Position numbers and translations under genes: made by a program. DNA of 64,000 bases from Hyphodiscus hymeniophilus (lineage: Eukaryota > Ascomycota > Leotiomycetes > Helotiales > Hyphodiscaceae). Positions within the stretch are counted from its first letter, which is position 1. Each line of letters opens with the position of its first letter. The notes under the pieces are model-generated. The model saw only the letters and a list, made by a program, of their open reading frames with translations. It did no database searches and was not told the DNA's origin. This document shows, one piece after another, positions 23,603-35,177 of this stretch. The stretch spans positions 1,488,001-1,552,000 of the forward strand of contig VNKQ01000008.1 in assembly GCA_016508695.1 (NCBI GenBank). The letters are read 5' to 3'.

Positions 23603-24711
23603 TCATCCAGCATGCTTTCCACCCCACCACTTCCCAATAAACTGCACAACCTTAACGGTCTTCAAATCAGGAAAGAATTTGTTCAGACTCTCCTCCTCCG
23701 GAATATCCAACCCACCTTCAGCCATCACCGTTCCGATGGCAGCAAACATCTGCATCAAGAGCGGCGTCGCATCAAATTCCGGGGTACTATAAAGCTTCGC
23801 ATGCTCCTTATTCGCCGGAATAGGCGTATATTTCCCGTCTCTCAACTCTTCCAGACTATCATATCTCACCAGAAACGCCTTTCCCCTAGCCTTCTCCGCC
23901 GCTTTCAGAATATCGTGACATGAGACTTTATCACCCACAGTCCAAGAGTGCTCCCCCCAAGATCCAGGTGGCAAGGTGAGAGCGCGAGAGACGAATCTCG
24001 CGACATCAGTGGTGTGCGTCCACGTTACGAGCTCCTCGCCGGTGCCGGGAATAGAGGCGATGCAGGCGGCGATGTCGATGTAGGGGACTTCCGAGGGCAT
24101 GTGCGTTGGTGCCCAGGGTTGCCCGAAATAATCTAGGAAATAGCCGTTGTGGAAGAGCGTCCATTCAAGGGTGGGGTGTTTGCGGAGTTCTGTAATGAGG
24201 TCTTGTTGTCTGGTTGCCATTGAGAGCTTTGGTGGGCTAGGGTGCATAAGCTGTCAGTGATGATCATTTATATGGATAATTGTGAATAATTGCTCAGTAG
24301 GACTGTAAAACCGTACTCCGGGATCCTAGCGAAATCCAAAAGCCAATCACTTGGGGCAAAACGCTTCACTGAATGGGCAGCATCACATGCTTTGATCAAG
24401 TTGACCTCTATTCCAAGTGGTATGTTACCGGATAAGGTTGAGATGACGACCTCGATCTTGTGTTCTTCCAGTGTTTTACGGAGTGCATCTTCATCTTCGT
24501 AAGTTACGGTAAGACAGCACACAGAAGGAAGCTGGTCGAACACCTTCGTGGCCTATTGTTGCATGAGACACGATTTCACAACTGCGTGGAATTATACAGG
24601 AGATACCTTTCTAGTGAGGATAAAAACTTCGTGCTCTTGCGACTCTACTAATCCTTCGATGAGAGTTTGCCCAAAATGACCTGTCGCTCCTGCGACTGCA
24701 ACGCGGACCAT
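23603..24711 (-). CDS. NmrA-like / isoflavone-reductase-like NAD(P)-binding protein
   Basis: Three exons: 24711-24607, 24552-24317 and 24236-23603, with introns of 54 and 80 nt, give 324 aa. The N-terminus MVRVAVAGATGHFGQTLIEG is a Rossmann fold with the GxxGxxG motif of atypical SDRs. VVISTLSG and KRFAPSDW follow, typical of NmrA/isoflavone-reductase-like proteins. Exon 3 has WTLFHNGYFLDYFGQ and WTHTTDVARFVSRAL. The second intron donor (GTACGG at 24316) is weaker. Another donor nearby would change only a few residues around LDFARIP. Members sense or use NAD(P)H, either as regulators or reductases. The specific role is unknown. Confidence 0.82.
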
Positions 24712-25501
24712 TTTGCAGAAAAGATTTAGATCTTGTACTTGTACCTACGGCTAAAATCATACGTTTATTACCACCAGGCAGCAAGAACAGGAATTAGTGA
24801 ATAACTCTGATAGATCAGTGAAAGATACTCGATTTCAGAAGAAGAAGGGGAAGAAGAAGAAGTGCTACAAATACAGCGGCCTCATTGACAAATAAGCTAC
24901 CTAGTAGTAAGCACTAGCGCCTGACCAACTAACGTACCCCCCTTTTAATCGAAGCACGAAGTTGGATATCGCCGTCTAGTAGTCCTTGTTTACACTCTCT
25001 GGCGTAAATCCCCTTTCCTTTCCGATTGCTTCCCTTTTTCTCAAGCAATTTCTTTTGCGTTACTGCTATTGCCGTCTCATCGCGAGGTTTGATGTCACAG
25101 GCTAAGGATTCCCGTCTTCGTCGTCAGTTATTTGTTAGTAAACCCGCAAAATGGAAGCTGAGTTAGAAGGACATCGTCATATGAATTGCATATGTACTGG
25201 TCACGTTTTACGAGCTTATTGACGAAAGCTTGTCGCCTTCGAAAGCTTGTCGCCTTCGAAAGCTTGTCGCCTTCGAAAGCTTGTCGCCTTCGAAAATTAG
25301 AAGTTGTAATTTCGGGTTTGAATCATAATTCCATATTTCCTAATTACTACTTCCTAGGTGACTGACTTCTATTCTGTAAGAGTCGGGTAAAGGATTCGAT
25401 TTCGGGTATCAAATCCAATTCGCAACCCGACCAGAACCCCATGTTAACTCCAAAAATCAGACCCATGACCGAACTCCGCTCAGCTCATCCCAGAATCATT
25501 C
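24712..25501. other. intergenic with 17-bp tandem repeat
   Basis: Promoter of the NmrA-like gene and 3' region of the RGS-LOV gene. A tandem repeat at 25224-25295 is listed separately. No gene is seen. Confidence 0.5.
25224..25295. repeat. 17-bp tandem repeat, 4 exact copies
   Basis: Four identical head-to-tail copies of GAAAGCTTGTCGCCTTC (25224-25291) plus a partial fifth. Each junction makes the palindrome TTCGAA, and each unit contains AAGCTT. Confidence 0.95.
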
Positions 25502-27518
25502 CTACATCTTTGGCGCAATAGTCAAAACGACCCATCCCGTTCGTCCTTCCTCATCCTTTAGTGGCGTCCAATGCGTGGCATATTGCTCCTCGACTCTCAC
25601 AAGGCCTCTTCCACTGTCTCCACGATCTCCCAACATCCTTCCCAACCCACTTCTTTCCTTCCTCTCTTCATACCCAGTCAGCATTGCCAGCTCAATACTC
25701 ACTGCCTTTCCCCGGCTTATCGAATCTCGGACCCTCGTTTTGAAGTTCTTCGCCACTGACGTTGAAGGAGGAGAGTGCTCGACCAGGATGCGGAAAATAT
25801 CTTTGTTGAATATCGGCGCGATGGATCCGTTGGGTAAGTTGAGACCGAGCATGTCAATTACGCCTGGAGAGTAGTGCTGGATTGTCAAGTATTGAGTCTG
25901 ACGGTTGTATGCTAAAACCAAATACTACGTCGGAGAGTCAGATTATTCTCCTAGGCTGCTGGAAAACGGCTTTACAGAGTACGAACCTTGGAGTACGCAG
26001 TATAAAACGCCTCAACTTGCGTCTTGAAGCTCAGTTTCCCAAGTCGATTAACGAGCTCTGGCTCCATCCCAGCCTCGTCCTTTACACTGAGCTTCGTGGT
26101 GGGCAGAGTATTAGGGCTGTATTTCCGAAAGCTCTTGAAAAAGTTGCTTCGTGGTTTGATTTGAGCCTTAGCTTGCTGGCTTCGAATACTAGGCGGTTTG
26201 TTCCTGCCAAGTTCTTCTTGCTGATCCAACTCCTCGTCGTTGACACTCAGCACCTTGAGGATGTCACTGCAAGAATGGATCGTCGTGCTGCAGTTTATTT
26301 GCCCGCCAAGGAAAAGTACCACTTCTCCTCTCTCGTTGAGTAGTGGTGCTACATACAAAAGGTTCCAGAACGGGTCACCGTTTTTGCGGTAGTTTAGAAG
26401 AAGTTCTACTGTTTCCTCGCAATTATCAATTGAGGCCCGTAGGCGTTTCGGAGCCCGGGAATCTGTCATTTCACCCTGGAGGAATCGACAATTTCGAGGA
26501 ATGATATCTCGACGGGAGTATCCGGTCACTGCAACAAAGCCGTCTGAAGCAAAGGTGATAGGATTGTCCGCGCGCCTGTTGAATTGTGTTAGTCAAGGGT
26601 TGAGGCGTGGGTCAACATGACGAACAGTGGATCAGTCACACAGAAGCAATCACCCAACCCCTGAAATCTTTCTCGATGATCAGCTAGTGCGGCTGTTGCT
26701 GAGGCTGTCACCTGGTGTCTGACAAATCTGGGGTAGATGTCGGTTGCCAGCAATGTTTCAATATGGGCCTGTGCCCCAGCAAAGATGCTCTCCATCCCTG
26801 GGAGAACTAGGCTTGTTGCCTGCTTAATATCTACTGACAGACGTTTGGTGTATGAATGTGCTAGGTTAATTTGTCGTGGAGCATCGGGCGAAGTGTAAGT
26901 ACTGTGTATCGAAGAGAGAATCTGGGCGATGTCATCTAAAGCTCGATTATATACATCGACCTGGCATCGTTAGACATGAAGCCTGGTCGGAGTATAAATG
27001 TAAACCTTCTGCAAAAACTCCATGTTCTCCCCGCAAGCCCTACTTTGACAGAATTTCAAGAACCTGTGTGCCGTGGTGGGATTGTGGATGACAATTTGGA
27101 AGACCTCGGGGCTGAAGAAATCGGTAATATTCTCGGCATTCCGTCCTGTAGGTGGTGAGCCAGACAAGGTCTCACTGTTACTGCTTCCAGGTGTCTGATC
27201 GTAACCTCTCGAAGATGACATCTTCGGACTCAAATTGTCTCTGTCACCACGATCTGATCTCGATCCGGATCGCTCACGTGGCGATGCTGGAGGGTTGGAC
27301 CGGAGAGGGAACGACATCTGTTCTTGCCTTGGACTCGAGGGTCTGCTACGTGACGAGCGCGCTGGACCAGGAGAATATAAGGGTGACACCATGGTTCTAT
27401 TGATACCGACGTTGGACGCGGTACCACGTGGGCTCTCTTGTATTGTATGTAGACTTTGCCCGCTTTGGATGACTTGGTCAATCGCATCGGACATTTCTGG
27501 CAGATACAAATGAGACAT
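25502..27518 (-). CDS. RGS-LOV photoreceptor-type signalling protein
   Basis: Four exons in minus order, 27518-27006, 26960-26626, 26575-25987 and 25924-25502, with introns of 45, 50 and 62 nt, give 619 aa. After a Ser/Arg/Pro-rich N-terminus an RGS domain begins at FFSPEVFQIVIHNPTTAHRF and runs through HIETLLATDIYPRFVRHQV. A LOV domain follows: ITFASDGFVAVTGYSRRDI, with RNCRFLQG carrying the photo-active cysteine, then FWNLLYVAPLLNERGEVVLFLGGQ. A basic segment next to LOV (KPRSNFFKSFRKYS) resembles the lipid-binding helix of Botrytis BcLOV4. The C-terminus is another ~140-residue region. RGS domains accelerate G-alpha GTP hydrolysis. Here blue light probably drives membrane recruitment, inferred from BcLOV4. 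Confidence 0.9.
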
Positions 27519-28679
27519 TGTCAGAGTTACCACAGCAGTGGCCAGGTATTACACAAAGAAAACGGGTGTGGAGGTATGAAGCTTGAAGAAAAAGTGAAGG
27601 GTTTGAGGATGGTCGAGGGGCCGTGACATTGTATTCGAGACTAGCTCGAGCAATATCCCAGAACCTAGAATAGTGGAATATAGAGTTCGGACACCTGATG
27701 GTCCATAGAGGTAGAAGCCACTAGGGCAAATACATGACTTCGAACAACATTCGATGCAGCCGCTAAGCTGTCCCAACCAACACTCAGCTTTGATTTGCCA
27801 TAAACAAGATCTACCCCTTGTTGAAGAACGAGCTAGGTCAGTACGTCATTAGATATGAGATGCGCATATCTGCAGCTGGCAGCTGCATGCAATAATAGAG
27901 TTAGTAAAAGGGGTAGAGGCGTCCCTGACACGAAGCCCTGCAGATTATGCAGGAGAGAGGACCGTGTGTACATTATTGCTGCATGCACGCTGAAGTTACG
28001 AGTGGCGTAGGTTGTTCTCCTTTACGAGATTCCTTTACGAGGTATCTTACTGGGGATTCCTGGAAGAGCGAAGAACGTTTACTCGAGTACTGGTGCTCGG
28101 CCAGTCCATTGGAGCAGAATCAGTGTTGGACCAACATTGTTTGTTGGGTTCACAAGGCGCAGTGGCGGCCACACGCTGGAGTGAGATGGATCATGGATGC
28201 ATCCATTCTTGGATCTCGGGCCCAGCTTTTTGGCTTGGGGATGTTGGTGTCTGGGTACTGGCTACCTGGGAGCTGGGAGGAAGAATCCCAGCTCTGTACT
28301 ACTCGAGTAGTGTATTGTACGTACTGTGCCGCTTCAGTCGCCCCATTATTGACCATTGATCGGAAATACCTCCGGAGGTGCTTATTGGACCATGAAAAAG
28401 ATCGATCTCGTATGCCGAACTGGCTCCCAAATGCGCAAGCTACAGTCATCGGCCGGAGACTTCGTTTTGGTTTCGCAAGATTCAGAATTCCACTGCGTTT
28501 TGTTCGTGCATGCAATTCTTCCTCAATCGGTGTATGAGAGGCTTCAAATTTACGCTGCCGACTTGCGGCTTGCAATGCAGACATGCAATGCCTCAAATCG
28601 TATTAGCATTAGCGTTAGACAATTGTCTTCATACCATTAGATCATCAATCTCGCGCGCGGGGCCGGACTTAGGTCGAGC
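27519..28679. other. intergenic, no gene seen
   Basis: Upstream of the RGS-LOV gene. A 196-codon plus-strand frame at 27947-28537 was rejected (Cys/Trp-rich, no motif). Confidence 0.45.
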
Positions 28680-29035
28680 TCAAGAAATGGCTCCCCTGAA
28701 TGGTTCTGGATTTTGTCGGCAATAGCAATGCCAAAGAACCGAAATGTCTGCCTTGCGGCAGTCATCTTCCGTCTGGGTATCGAGTATCTCGAGATTAGAG
28801 ATGGACTCCAGCAAAGAATCATACAGTTCTTCAGAGCTCTTCACGCACCCTCTCGGTCCAGTCACTTCTCAAAGATTGTAGGAAAGACAAAGAGAGGACA
28901 TGCTGTGCAAATGACAAATTCGACAGGGCTGCATTTGGTTTCCTTCGAGATGCCCCCTTGGCCTTCCACAATTACGGCAGACTTTTACGTTGATATCTTC
29001 TTGTAGGAAGTCATCGAGGAGCCTAGTAAGTAGTG
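28680..29035 (-). pseudogene. possible gene relic with in-frame TGA
   Basis: One minus frame reads LLTRLLDDFLQEDINVKVCR, then CGRPRGHL, then CRICHLHSMSSLCLSYNL, then a TGA, and then goes on as EVTGPRGCVKSSEELYDSLL to a stop at 28680. The two sides share a frame and a coding-like composition. CxxC pairs (CRNC, CRIC) precede the TGA, which could come from CGA by C-to-T. No family is recognised and neither end is defined. Confidence 0.3.
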
Positions 29036-29577
29036 ACTGGGTTGGACTCCAGTCTCTCCAACAAGGACTCGAGCAGGCGCATAGGTCTCCGGTCGGACTA
29101 AATCTACAAGTTTGTGTAACGCGCCGGCACTGAAACCCCGGTCATCTTGTTGGCGTGTAGTAGTTTGAGTCTACTGGATTCAACGCTCTTTAATTGATAA
29201 GGGCTGATCTCATGTCCGTTGGGCGGCAAAGACGGTATATACCGTATGCTAGATAAGTTGCCTCATCCATCTACAACTCTGTCAGGATACCCCTCGAGAG
29301 ATTGTTTGCGTACATCTCGTACATTGGTCCTGATTCTCATGCTTCCTGCGTGCAGTAATGTCCTGCGGTAGCGTTTTACCTTCAGTCTCGGTCCTCCAGT
29401 GCGGTGCCGGATTATTGGTTAATCAACGGGTTATACAGTGGTATAGCTCGACGTGGAAAGACATAGTCGAGCCTCAAGCACCTTTCCGATTTCTTCCACC
29501 TCGAGTGAATAGTGATTACCATTACCGATGCCACGGAAGGAGCACCATCTGTCTGATTTCGATCACTATCCGAACCC
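29036..29577. other. intergenic, no gene seen
   Basis: Downstream of the F-box/TM gene. No motif-bearing frame. Confidence 0.45.
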
Positions 29578-30172
29578 TCAAATTGCTGCTTTGCTCTCCG
29601 CGTACTGTCTTTTCAACACTTCCGAGCCGCTTGCAAGCGCAATCAAGATGCCAAGAAGCCCTATCAAAATCCACCAAATAATCATATTCTGGCTCCAGAA
29701 GCCTCGCAGCGTCTTCTTCCATATCCCACTTGCCATCCTTTCCTTCCTTACCTGACAGACCGCCGTGCCTAGCACCAGACATCCTCGGCCACCAGTTCTG
29801 GTCTCGCACTCGCCGTGCTCTCTTCGTCGCTTCATCAAAAGCCTGTCCTGCAGTTAGATAGACAATTCTAGAGTCTCACTACGAGACAACTTACTGGACA
29901 CTGCCCCTGCAAAATCTCATGTCACTTCCTAGTTCACATTTCTTGTCATTCGGGCAATCGAGGTGTAATCTTCGTCTTTTAATGAGCCATTCGACTTTTA
30001 GATTGACGCCCGTGTAGACGAGATTATAAAAGTGACGATTGGTGTGTTTGAGGGAGAGAGCGTCTGGGTATATCAGGTGTTTGGAGATGAGGAGGTGGAG
30101 CTCCGTGGGGAGGCCCATAAGACTTAGGGATTGGCATTCAGAATCCGCTGCTGGAGATTTCCTCAAGTCCAT
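29578..30172 (-). CDS. F-box-like protein with C-terminal transmembrane helix
   Basis: Exons 30172-29895 and 29842-29578, with a 52-nt intron, give 180 aa. The N-terminal half has an F-box-like segment (LMGLPTELHLLISKHLIYPD, then ALSLKHTNRHFYNLV). A Cys-containing patch (LDCPNDKKCELG, RFCRGSVQLLMKRRREHGEC) crosses the splice junction. A hydrophobic helix (MIIWWILIGLLGILIALASG) near the C-terminus predicts a tail anchor. I recall similar short fungal proteins with an F-box, a Cys motif and a terminal helix. F-box proteins recruit SCF ubiquitin ligases, and membrane anchoring would confine targets to a membrane. The target is unknown. Confidence 0.72.
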
Positions 30173-30867
30173 GACGAGCTTCCAAAGACCCGAACGAAGA
30201 ATGAGCAGTGAAAAGGAAGGCCTATAGGCGTCCGACGTAGAGGGAGAGGCTGAAGCTGATCACGTGCCCTTGAACACAATTAGAGGTTGAATTGACAGCA
30301 GATTGTGTTATGCAGGAACCCTAAAGGTAGGAACAAGAAGGAATTGTTATAGAAGAGAGTTGCCTATTCCTTTTGACGCAGTGCCACCTGTCAAGTCGTC
30401 AAGCCCTTTGCCCAGCGCATCTGAAACATTTGTCAGAGTTCCAGGCTCCCGTTTTTATCCATGTGATCCCACTTCTCGCGTTCCCAACGCCGCAAAGGCA
30501 GACGATCTCTGTTCAAGGCTTATGCGGTAGGAAGAGACCAAGAACGCTTGCTCGTTGCTTGGGGAGATATGAATTGAGTTGAATGGATCAATCAAAGGCG
30601 AGGCTGAAGTGGCACTTGTTGCACAGCCTTGCCAATAGCTTGCCTCCACAGGTACCTCAAGCTCGGTGACTATGACAGGCTCGTTTGCCATGGACTATGC
30701 ATCTGAGTGTCGAATGGAAACAACAAGTGGCATTGCAGAGAGAAGAGGAAAAGCTTCTGAGCTTTCACTTTAGCCGTCACGTGCATGCTCCTAGTTCGCG
30801 TTGTTCTCGCGACTCGTTGCGTCATCATCATCATTAAGAGATGGATTGAGGCCATGATATTAAAGGC
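30173..30867. promoter_or_regulatory. divergent upstream region of F-box/TM gene and EXO5
   Basis: About 0.7 kb between divergent starts. No gene and no clear core promoter element. Confidence 0.4.
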
Positions 30868-32471
30868 ATGGCTAGTTCTGCCACTGAAGACGCCTTGGCT
30901 ATAATAAACCGCGACATAGACAGCGATTATGGATCTGACTTCTCTCCCGAAGAAGACCAGATAGTATCCCAACTATTGTCCGGCCAGGCGGTCGACATCG
31001 AGGATAATCCCATTGTGAACGACGCCGATCAGAATGACGCGCAACAGACTCTTCGCGTACCTCTGGTCTTCGGCAGAGAGCAGCAGTCCCCTTTCTACCA
31101 AGCGGCCAGAGCTGCAGAAGAGATTGCTGAGCAAATCAGCAAGACGGTCAAGAGCAGACGCTATTACCCGGATTGTATGTCTTCTCTCTTCAACTTGAGC
31201 GGTTTATCTGACTGACGCTCAAGCGTCTAGTGAGTAATCATTTGCGTGAACCTACTCCAGAGAACGAGGCCACAGATGCCACTCCAGTAGACCCCAAGAA
31301 GCCCGATACTCGGTCCCCTATCGAACGATTTCGTACCCAGCCTAGGAAGCCCCTTTCGGTGACGGATCTGGTGTCGCCAGCATGGTGCGAATTGCAGTAC
31401 TGGTACACATTGACGAAGCATGGGAAGAAGAGGCGTACACGTGAGATGAAAGAGGGGAGCAGGGTACATAAGAAGCTTGAAGACCAGGTTCACACAACTG
31501 TCCCAGTTGAAGTCACAAGTAAAGAAGATGGATGGGGTCTGCGTATATGGAATGTCATACAAAGTCTGCGAACATTGCGAGATACAGGCCTGACGCGAGA
31601 ACTCGAGATTTGGGGTACAATTGATGGGCTGGTGGTCAATGGGATCATCGATGAGTTGTCTTATGTCTGTCCCGACAAAGATCTTGAGGAATCATTGGAT
31701 AAGCCTACCACGGACGAACCGCCCCCGGACCAACCCACAATTGCTGAGTTCTTCAAAGGCTTAGGGAATTCTTCTCTAGATAACATTCGGAACAAACGCC
31801 GATATCAGAGCAACAAAATATATCTTTGCGACGTGAAAACTCGGTCCGTCCGAACACTCCCATCGGATATGGCTTTCCGCCCAACCAAGATGCAGCTCAT
31901 GCTATACCACAGACTTTTCTCTGCTCTGGCTTCAAACAACGTCGACTTCTCTATCCTGACCGACCGCTACAAGCTCGATCCTTCGAAAGTCTTCTCCGAT
32001 TCCTTCATCGCCCAAGTAGGCTCTCTGAATGATACCTTCTACGATGCTTCTTCAGAACCGCCGAGTAGTCAAGAATCGATACAAAAATGGAGCCAGGACT
32101 CCATGACTACCCTACTTGAGCACAACACCCTCACATTACTCTGGTCGCTCATGATCTCTGAATTCCAGATCAGTCTTCCCGATGGTGCTGCTTCGCTAGG
32201 CAATATCCTGAAAGCAGAATACAGATCTCGCGACACTGGTGAGGTCGTGGGATCTAAGACTTTTGCCATGGATGACAGGGAGCTGGAGAACTATGTCGAG
32301 AAGGAAATGCAATGGTGGAGAGGGGAAAGGGAAGCACAAGGTGTGGTTGTGGAAGAGGCGTTCAAGTGCCGGAGTTGTGATTTTGCGGATGATTGTGAAT
32401 GGAGGTTGAAGAAGGTTGAGGAAGCCAAGGAGAAGGTGCGGATGATGAAGAAGAGAACAGCGACTGTGTAG
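30868..32471 (+). CDS. EXO5: exonuclease V (Exo5/Dem1), iron-sulphur nuclease
   Basis: Exons 30868-31174 and 31231-32471, with a 56-nt intron, give 515 aa. The join reads RYYPDLSNHLREPTPE. Family blocks are LSVTDLVSPAWCELQYWYTL, GSRVHKKLE, LEIWGTIDGLVVNGIIDEL and the PD-(D/E)xK motif YLCDVKTRSVRTLP. The iron-sulphur cysteines are one in PAWC and three in KCRSCDFADDC near the C-terminus. Exo5/Dem1 is a single-stranded DNA 5' exonuclease needed for mitochondrial genome maintenance in yeast. The acidic N-terminus (DYGSDFSPEEDQIVSQLLSG) is conserved in fungi. The 3' end converges on the next gene, with 227 bp between stops. Confidence 0.92.
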
Positions 32472-32698
32472 AGAACTATACAACTGTGAATGTACGGTTT
32501 GGTCGTGGCGTTTCAGAGCATGGGTTTCTTTTGGAATAAATACCATACTAGATAAACTTATCTTCACGGAAGCGTCTACAGTTCTTTCGGCTGCCCCTTG
32601 AAGTACCATACAGTGACGTCCCAAAAAGTGCCAAATCAAATCTAGGCCTAGGTTGACTCATATAGTTAATTAATTCAAACAATATCTATACGGAAGTG

Positions 32699-33674
32699 CT
32701 ATGGAAGTTTGTACTTGATGCGTCCCAGAAACTCCAGAAGCGCCATCGCTGAATGCAGTATTAGGTTCCAATAAGATGAGTTGGCGAATATCTCCTCATG
32801 CGTGATCTTCGTCTCGAAAGCTAGTGAACGGTCAGCCAAGTCTCCATTTCGAAATTGAGAAACCACAAACCTCAGTCACCGATGCCCAAGTCACCAAAAC
32901 CACCAGTTCCCACGCATCTCCAAAGATCTCCGCAGCCTTAATCCTTAGCCTTCCCCGCTTCTTCCACTTCAATAAGCCTTTCCCCATGTATTCTGCCAGG
33001 ATCAGATCCTCCCTCCCTTGTTCAACCAGTACCAAATCGCCTTGATCATCATAAATATTGTTTCTCGTCCGTAACCAATTGAACGTCCTCCGTTGTCCGT
33101 TGGGTATCTCATGAACAAACTCGTACTTCATGTGCGTCCAAAAGCCTGGACATCCCATTTTCTCCCAGATCATTGTGTGGGGGCTGTTCTCGATATCACC
33201 GATTCCAAAAGTATTGACTCCCTGGAATGGTATATGCGCCGCTCCAAGACATTTCCCCTTCTTGTCGATCCCAGAACGCACGATCACCCCAGGAACGTTG
33301 GCAAGGAACGCCCGATGTTCAACGTAATAATATCGTCCATTATCCGTCAAGTGGACGGGGCAAATTCGCAGATTCGTGACGAAGGCATCATATACCGTAT
33401 ACTCCGTGAAGTCCTCTTCATCCAGTATGCCTAACCCAAACTTTGCGGCGATACTATCATAGTGTTTATCTTCCACAGGTGATGCGGACTCGAAGGGGTT
33501 CGGTTTCTCTTGCGCTGGCGTCGGGTAAGGCTTTGCGTCAAGTTCTGGATCGGGTCTGTCGAATTGATGATCGAGGCTGTGGCGTACAGGCGTATCCTGT
33601 CCTCCAATATCTATTTCCTCCTGGTTCCGCAGAGCCCATTCTATAGCGGATATCCTATCCCGTAGTTCAACCAT
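32699..33674 (-). CDS. LURP-one/Tubby-C-like fold protein (uncharacterised)
   Basis: Exons 33674-32864 and 32820-32699, with a 43-nt intron, give 310 aa. The body shows the strand pattern I associate with fungal LURP-one/Tubby-C/scramblase-like proteins: NGRYYYVEHRAFLANVPGVI, KGKCLGAAHI, MIWEKMGCPGFWTHMKYEF, RRTFNWLRTRN, then LVLVEQGREDLILAEYMG and AWELVVLVTWASVTEVC. The first ~75 residues are polar with Pro. Some members bind membranes or phosphoinositides. For this protein no function can be stated. The family call is moderate. The splice model is supported because the alternative frame ends within 20 codons. Confidence 0.65.
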
Positions 33675-35177
33675 GATCGCGACTTGGAGAGAAAAAAAGA
33701 GAGAAGAAACAAGTACAATGCGCTTTTACAAGGAGAAGAATGAGGTGACCGACGGCGAAGGGCGCCGCCATCATCATCGCTATTATCCATGCGCCCACTT
33801 ACCACACTGCCTTGGAACCTGGAAGATCATTCCGCGAGCTGTGCAGAAGACCCTTACTGTATTAGTCATCTGCGCTGCCAGCCACCAACAGGGGTGAAAT
33901 CCAAGATGGTAGATGAGATAACAGGCCGGCGGCTGACCGTCCAGCGTTTGTATTGCCCCCTGCTGGCCTGTGTCTGCCCCAAATGGATTAGGAATGCGAA
34001 GTTGTCATGAATAGAAAGGCGCATTCCCTGCCGGCCCAGTGGCCTGATAACGCTAGAACCGGAAAAGCCACAAAAGAGGCAAGTCGAGAAGCTTGAATTT
34101 AGCCTGGAGGCTTATCATGGCTGAAGGTGATCTGAGAAAGCCAAAGACGGCAGCAGGTTGTTCCGTGATAAAGTCTTGATTATATATACTGGTAAGAGAA
34201 GCTGGTGAAGTGTGAAGGAAGATGGCGAGACTGACGAGACCGAGGAGACTGAGTAAGACGTCTCCAGTGTAGGCCTAGCCTAGTGATCACGTGTGCTCAG
34301 CATTCGCCTCCACAAGTAGAACCTCTAATGCTTGGATACTTTTGTTTCTATGTTACCTTACAGAGTATGTCAAAGGACAGCAATGATGCAGGTAGGATAA
34401 TGTCCCTCGTTTGATGTATTGTTCCACTTATGACAAGATCTGCAGGCATGTCCATTCCGTATTTGCCAACAAATCCTTCCACTCGGAAAGATCCACTCCT
34501 TTCCGATCACGCTCCTCCATTCTTCTAGCAAAATATTCTGTAGCATGGCATTTTAAGGCTTCCATCACTTGGGGCACTTGTTGTGAATTTGTAGCAGTAC
34601 GCAAACTGTATCCAACTCCCGTCCAAACTCTGTTGTCTTGCACCAAGATAGTGAAGGATTGAGTGAATCCGTTATCTACTTGCTTTCATCATGAGTACCG
34701 TACAGTGATCTCGAAGAACTTTCAACAGCGAACATCTTCAATTTTGCACAGCTAAATCGATGAAGGGGTAATTCCAAATGGCATGAAATGCCAGAAATAG
34801 GAGGCCTTGCTTCAAGGGAACCCACTTATTCGTCGACTATTTGCACAAGATCACCACGGCAAAGAGCCAAAGTGAGAGTTATCCTCCCAGGACATGGAGA
34901 TGTGGGTTGCAGTTTTTGCCTTCATTGGCACTTGACAGTGAGAGTGAACCTGCCGATAAGTCCCAAGTCGATTCACTCTCGCAACAAGGTACTTGCTCCT
35001 TAAGTTTACTTTGGAAAAGCTTACTTCAGTTCATGCTTCGATCCTTAGGAGGCTTTTGGCTCCTTTGTGTCCAGTATTTTATGAATCTTGTTTCCCTACC
35101 GAAATGGCTAGCAACCATGCCAACACACTGCAGATTCTTCCAGCCAACACTTCAAATTTCTACTGTTGCTTGTCACG
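33675..35177. other. gene-poor interval with one weak short frame
   Basis: About 1.5 kb, with nothing supportable apart from the 72-codon frame listed next. Confidence 0.45.
34428..34646 (-). CDS. short hypothetical frame
   Basis: A 72-codon minus frame with protein-like composition (VPQVMEALKCHATEYFARRM, then EERDRKGVDLSEWKDLL, amphipathic and charged). It could be an exon of an unresolved gene or a relic. No family and no defined flanking exons. Confidence 0.25.
   Translation of the reverse strand: MVQDNRVWTGVGYSLRTATNSQQVPQVMEALKCHATEYFARRMEERDRKGVDLSEWKDLLANTEWTCLQILS

Noticed and set aside
27947..28537. 196-codon plus-strand open frame
   Set aside because: Cys/Trp/Arg-rich, no motif, no splice-compatible neighbours, competing frames on both strands.
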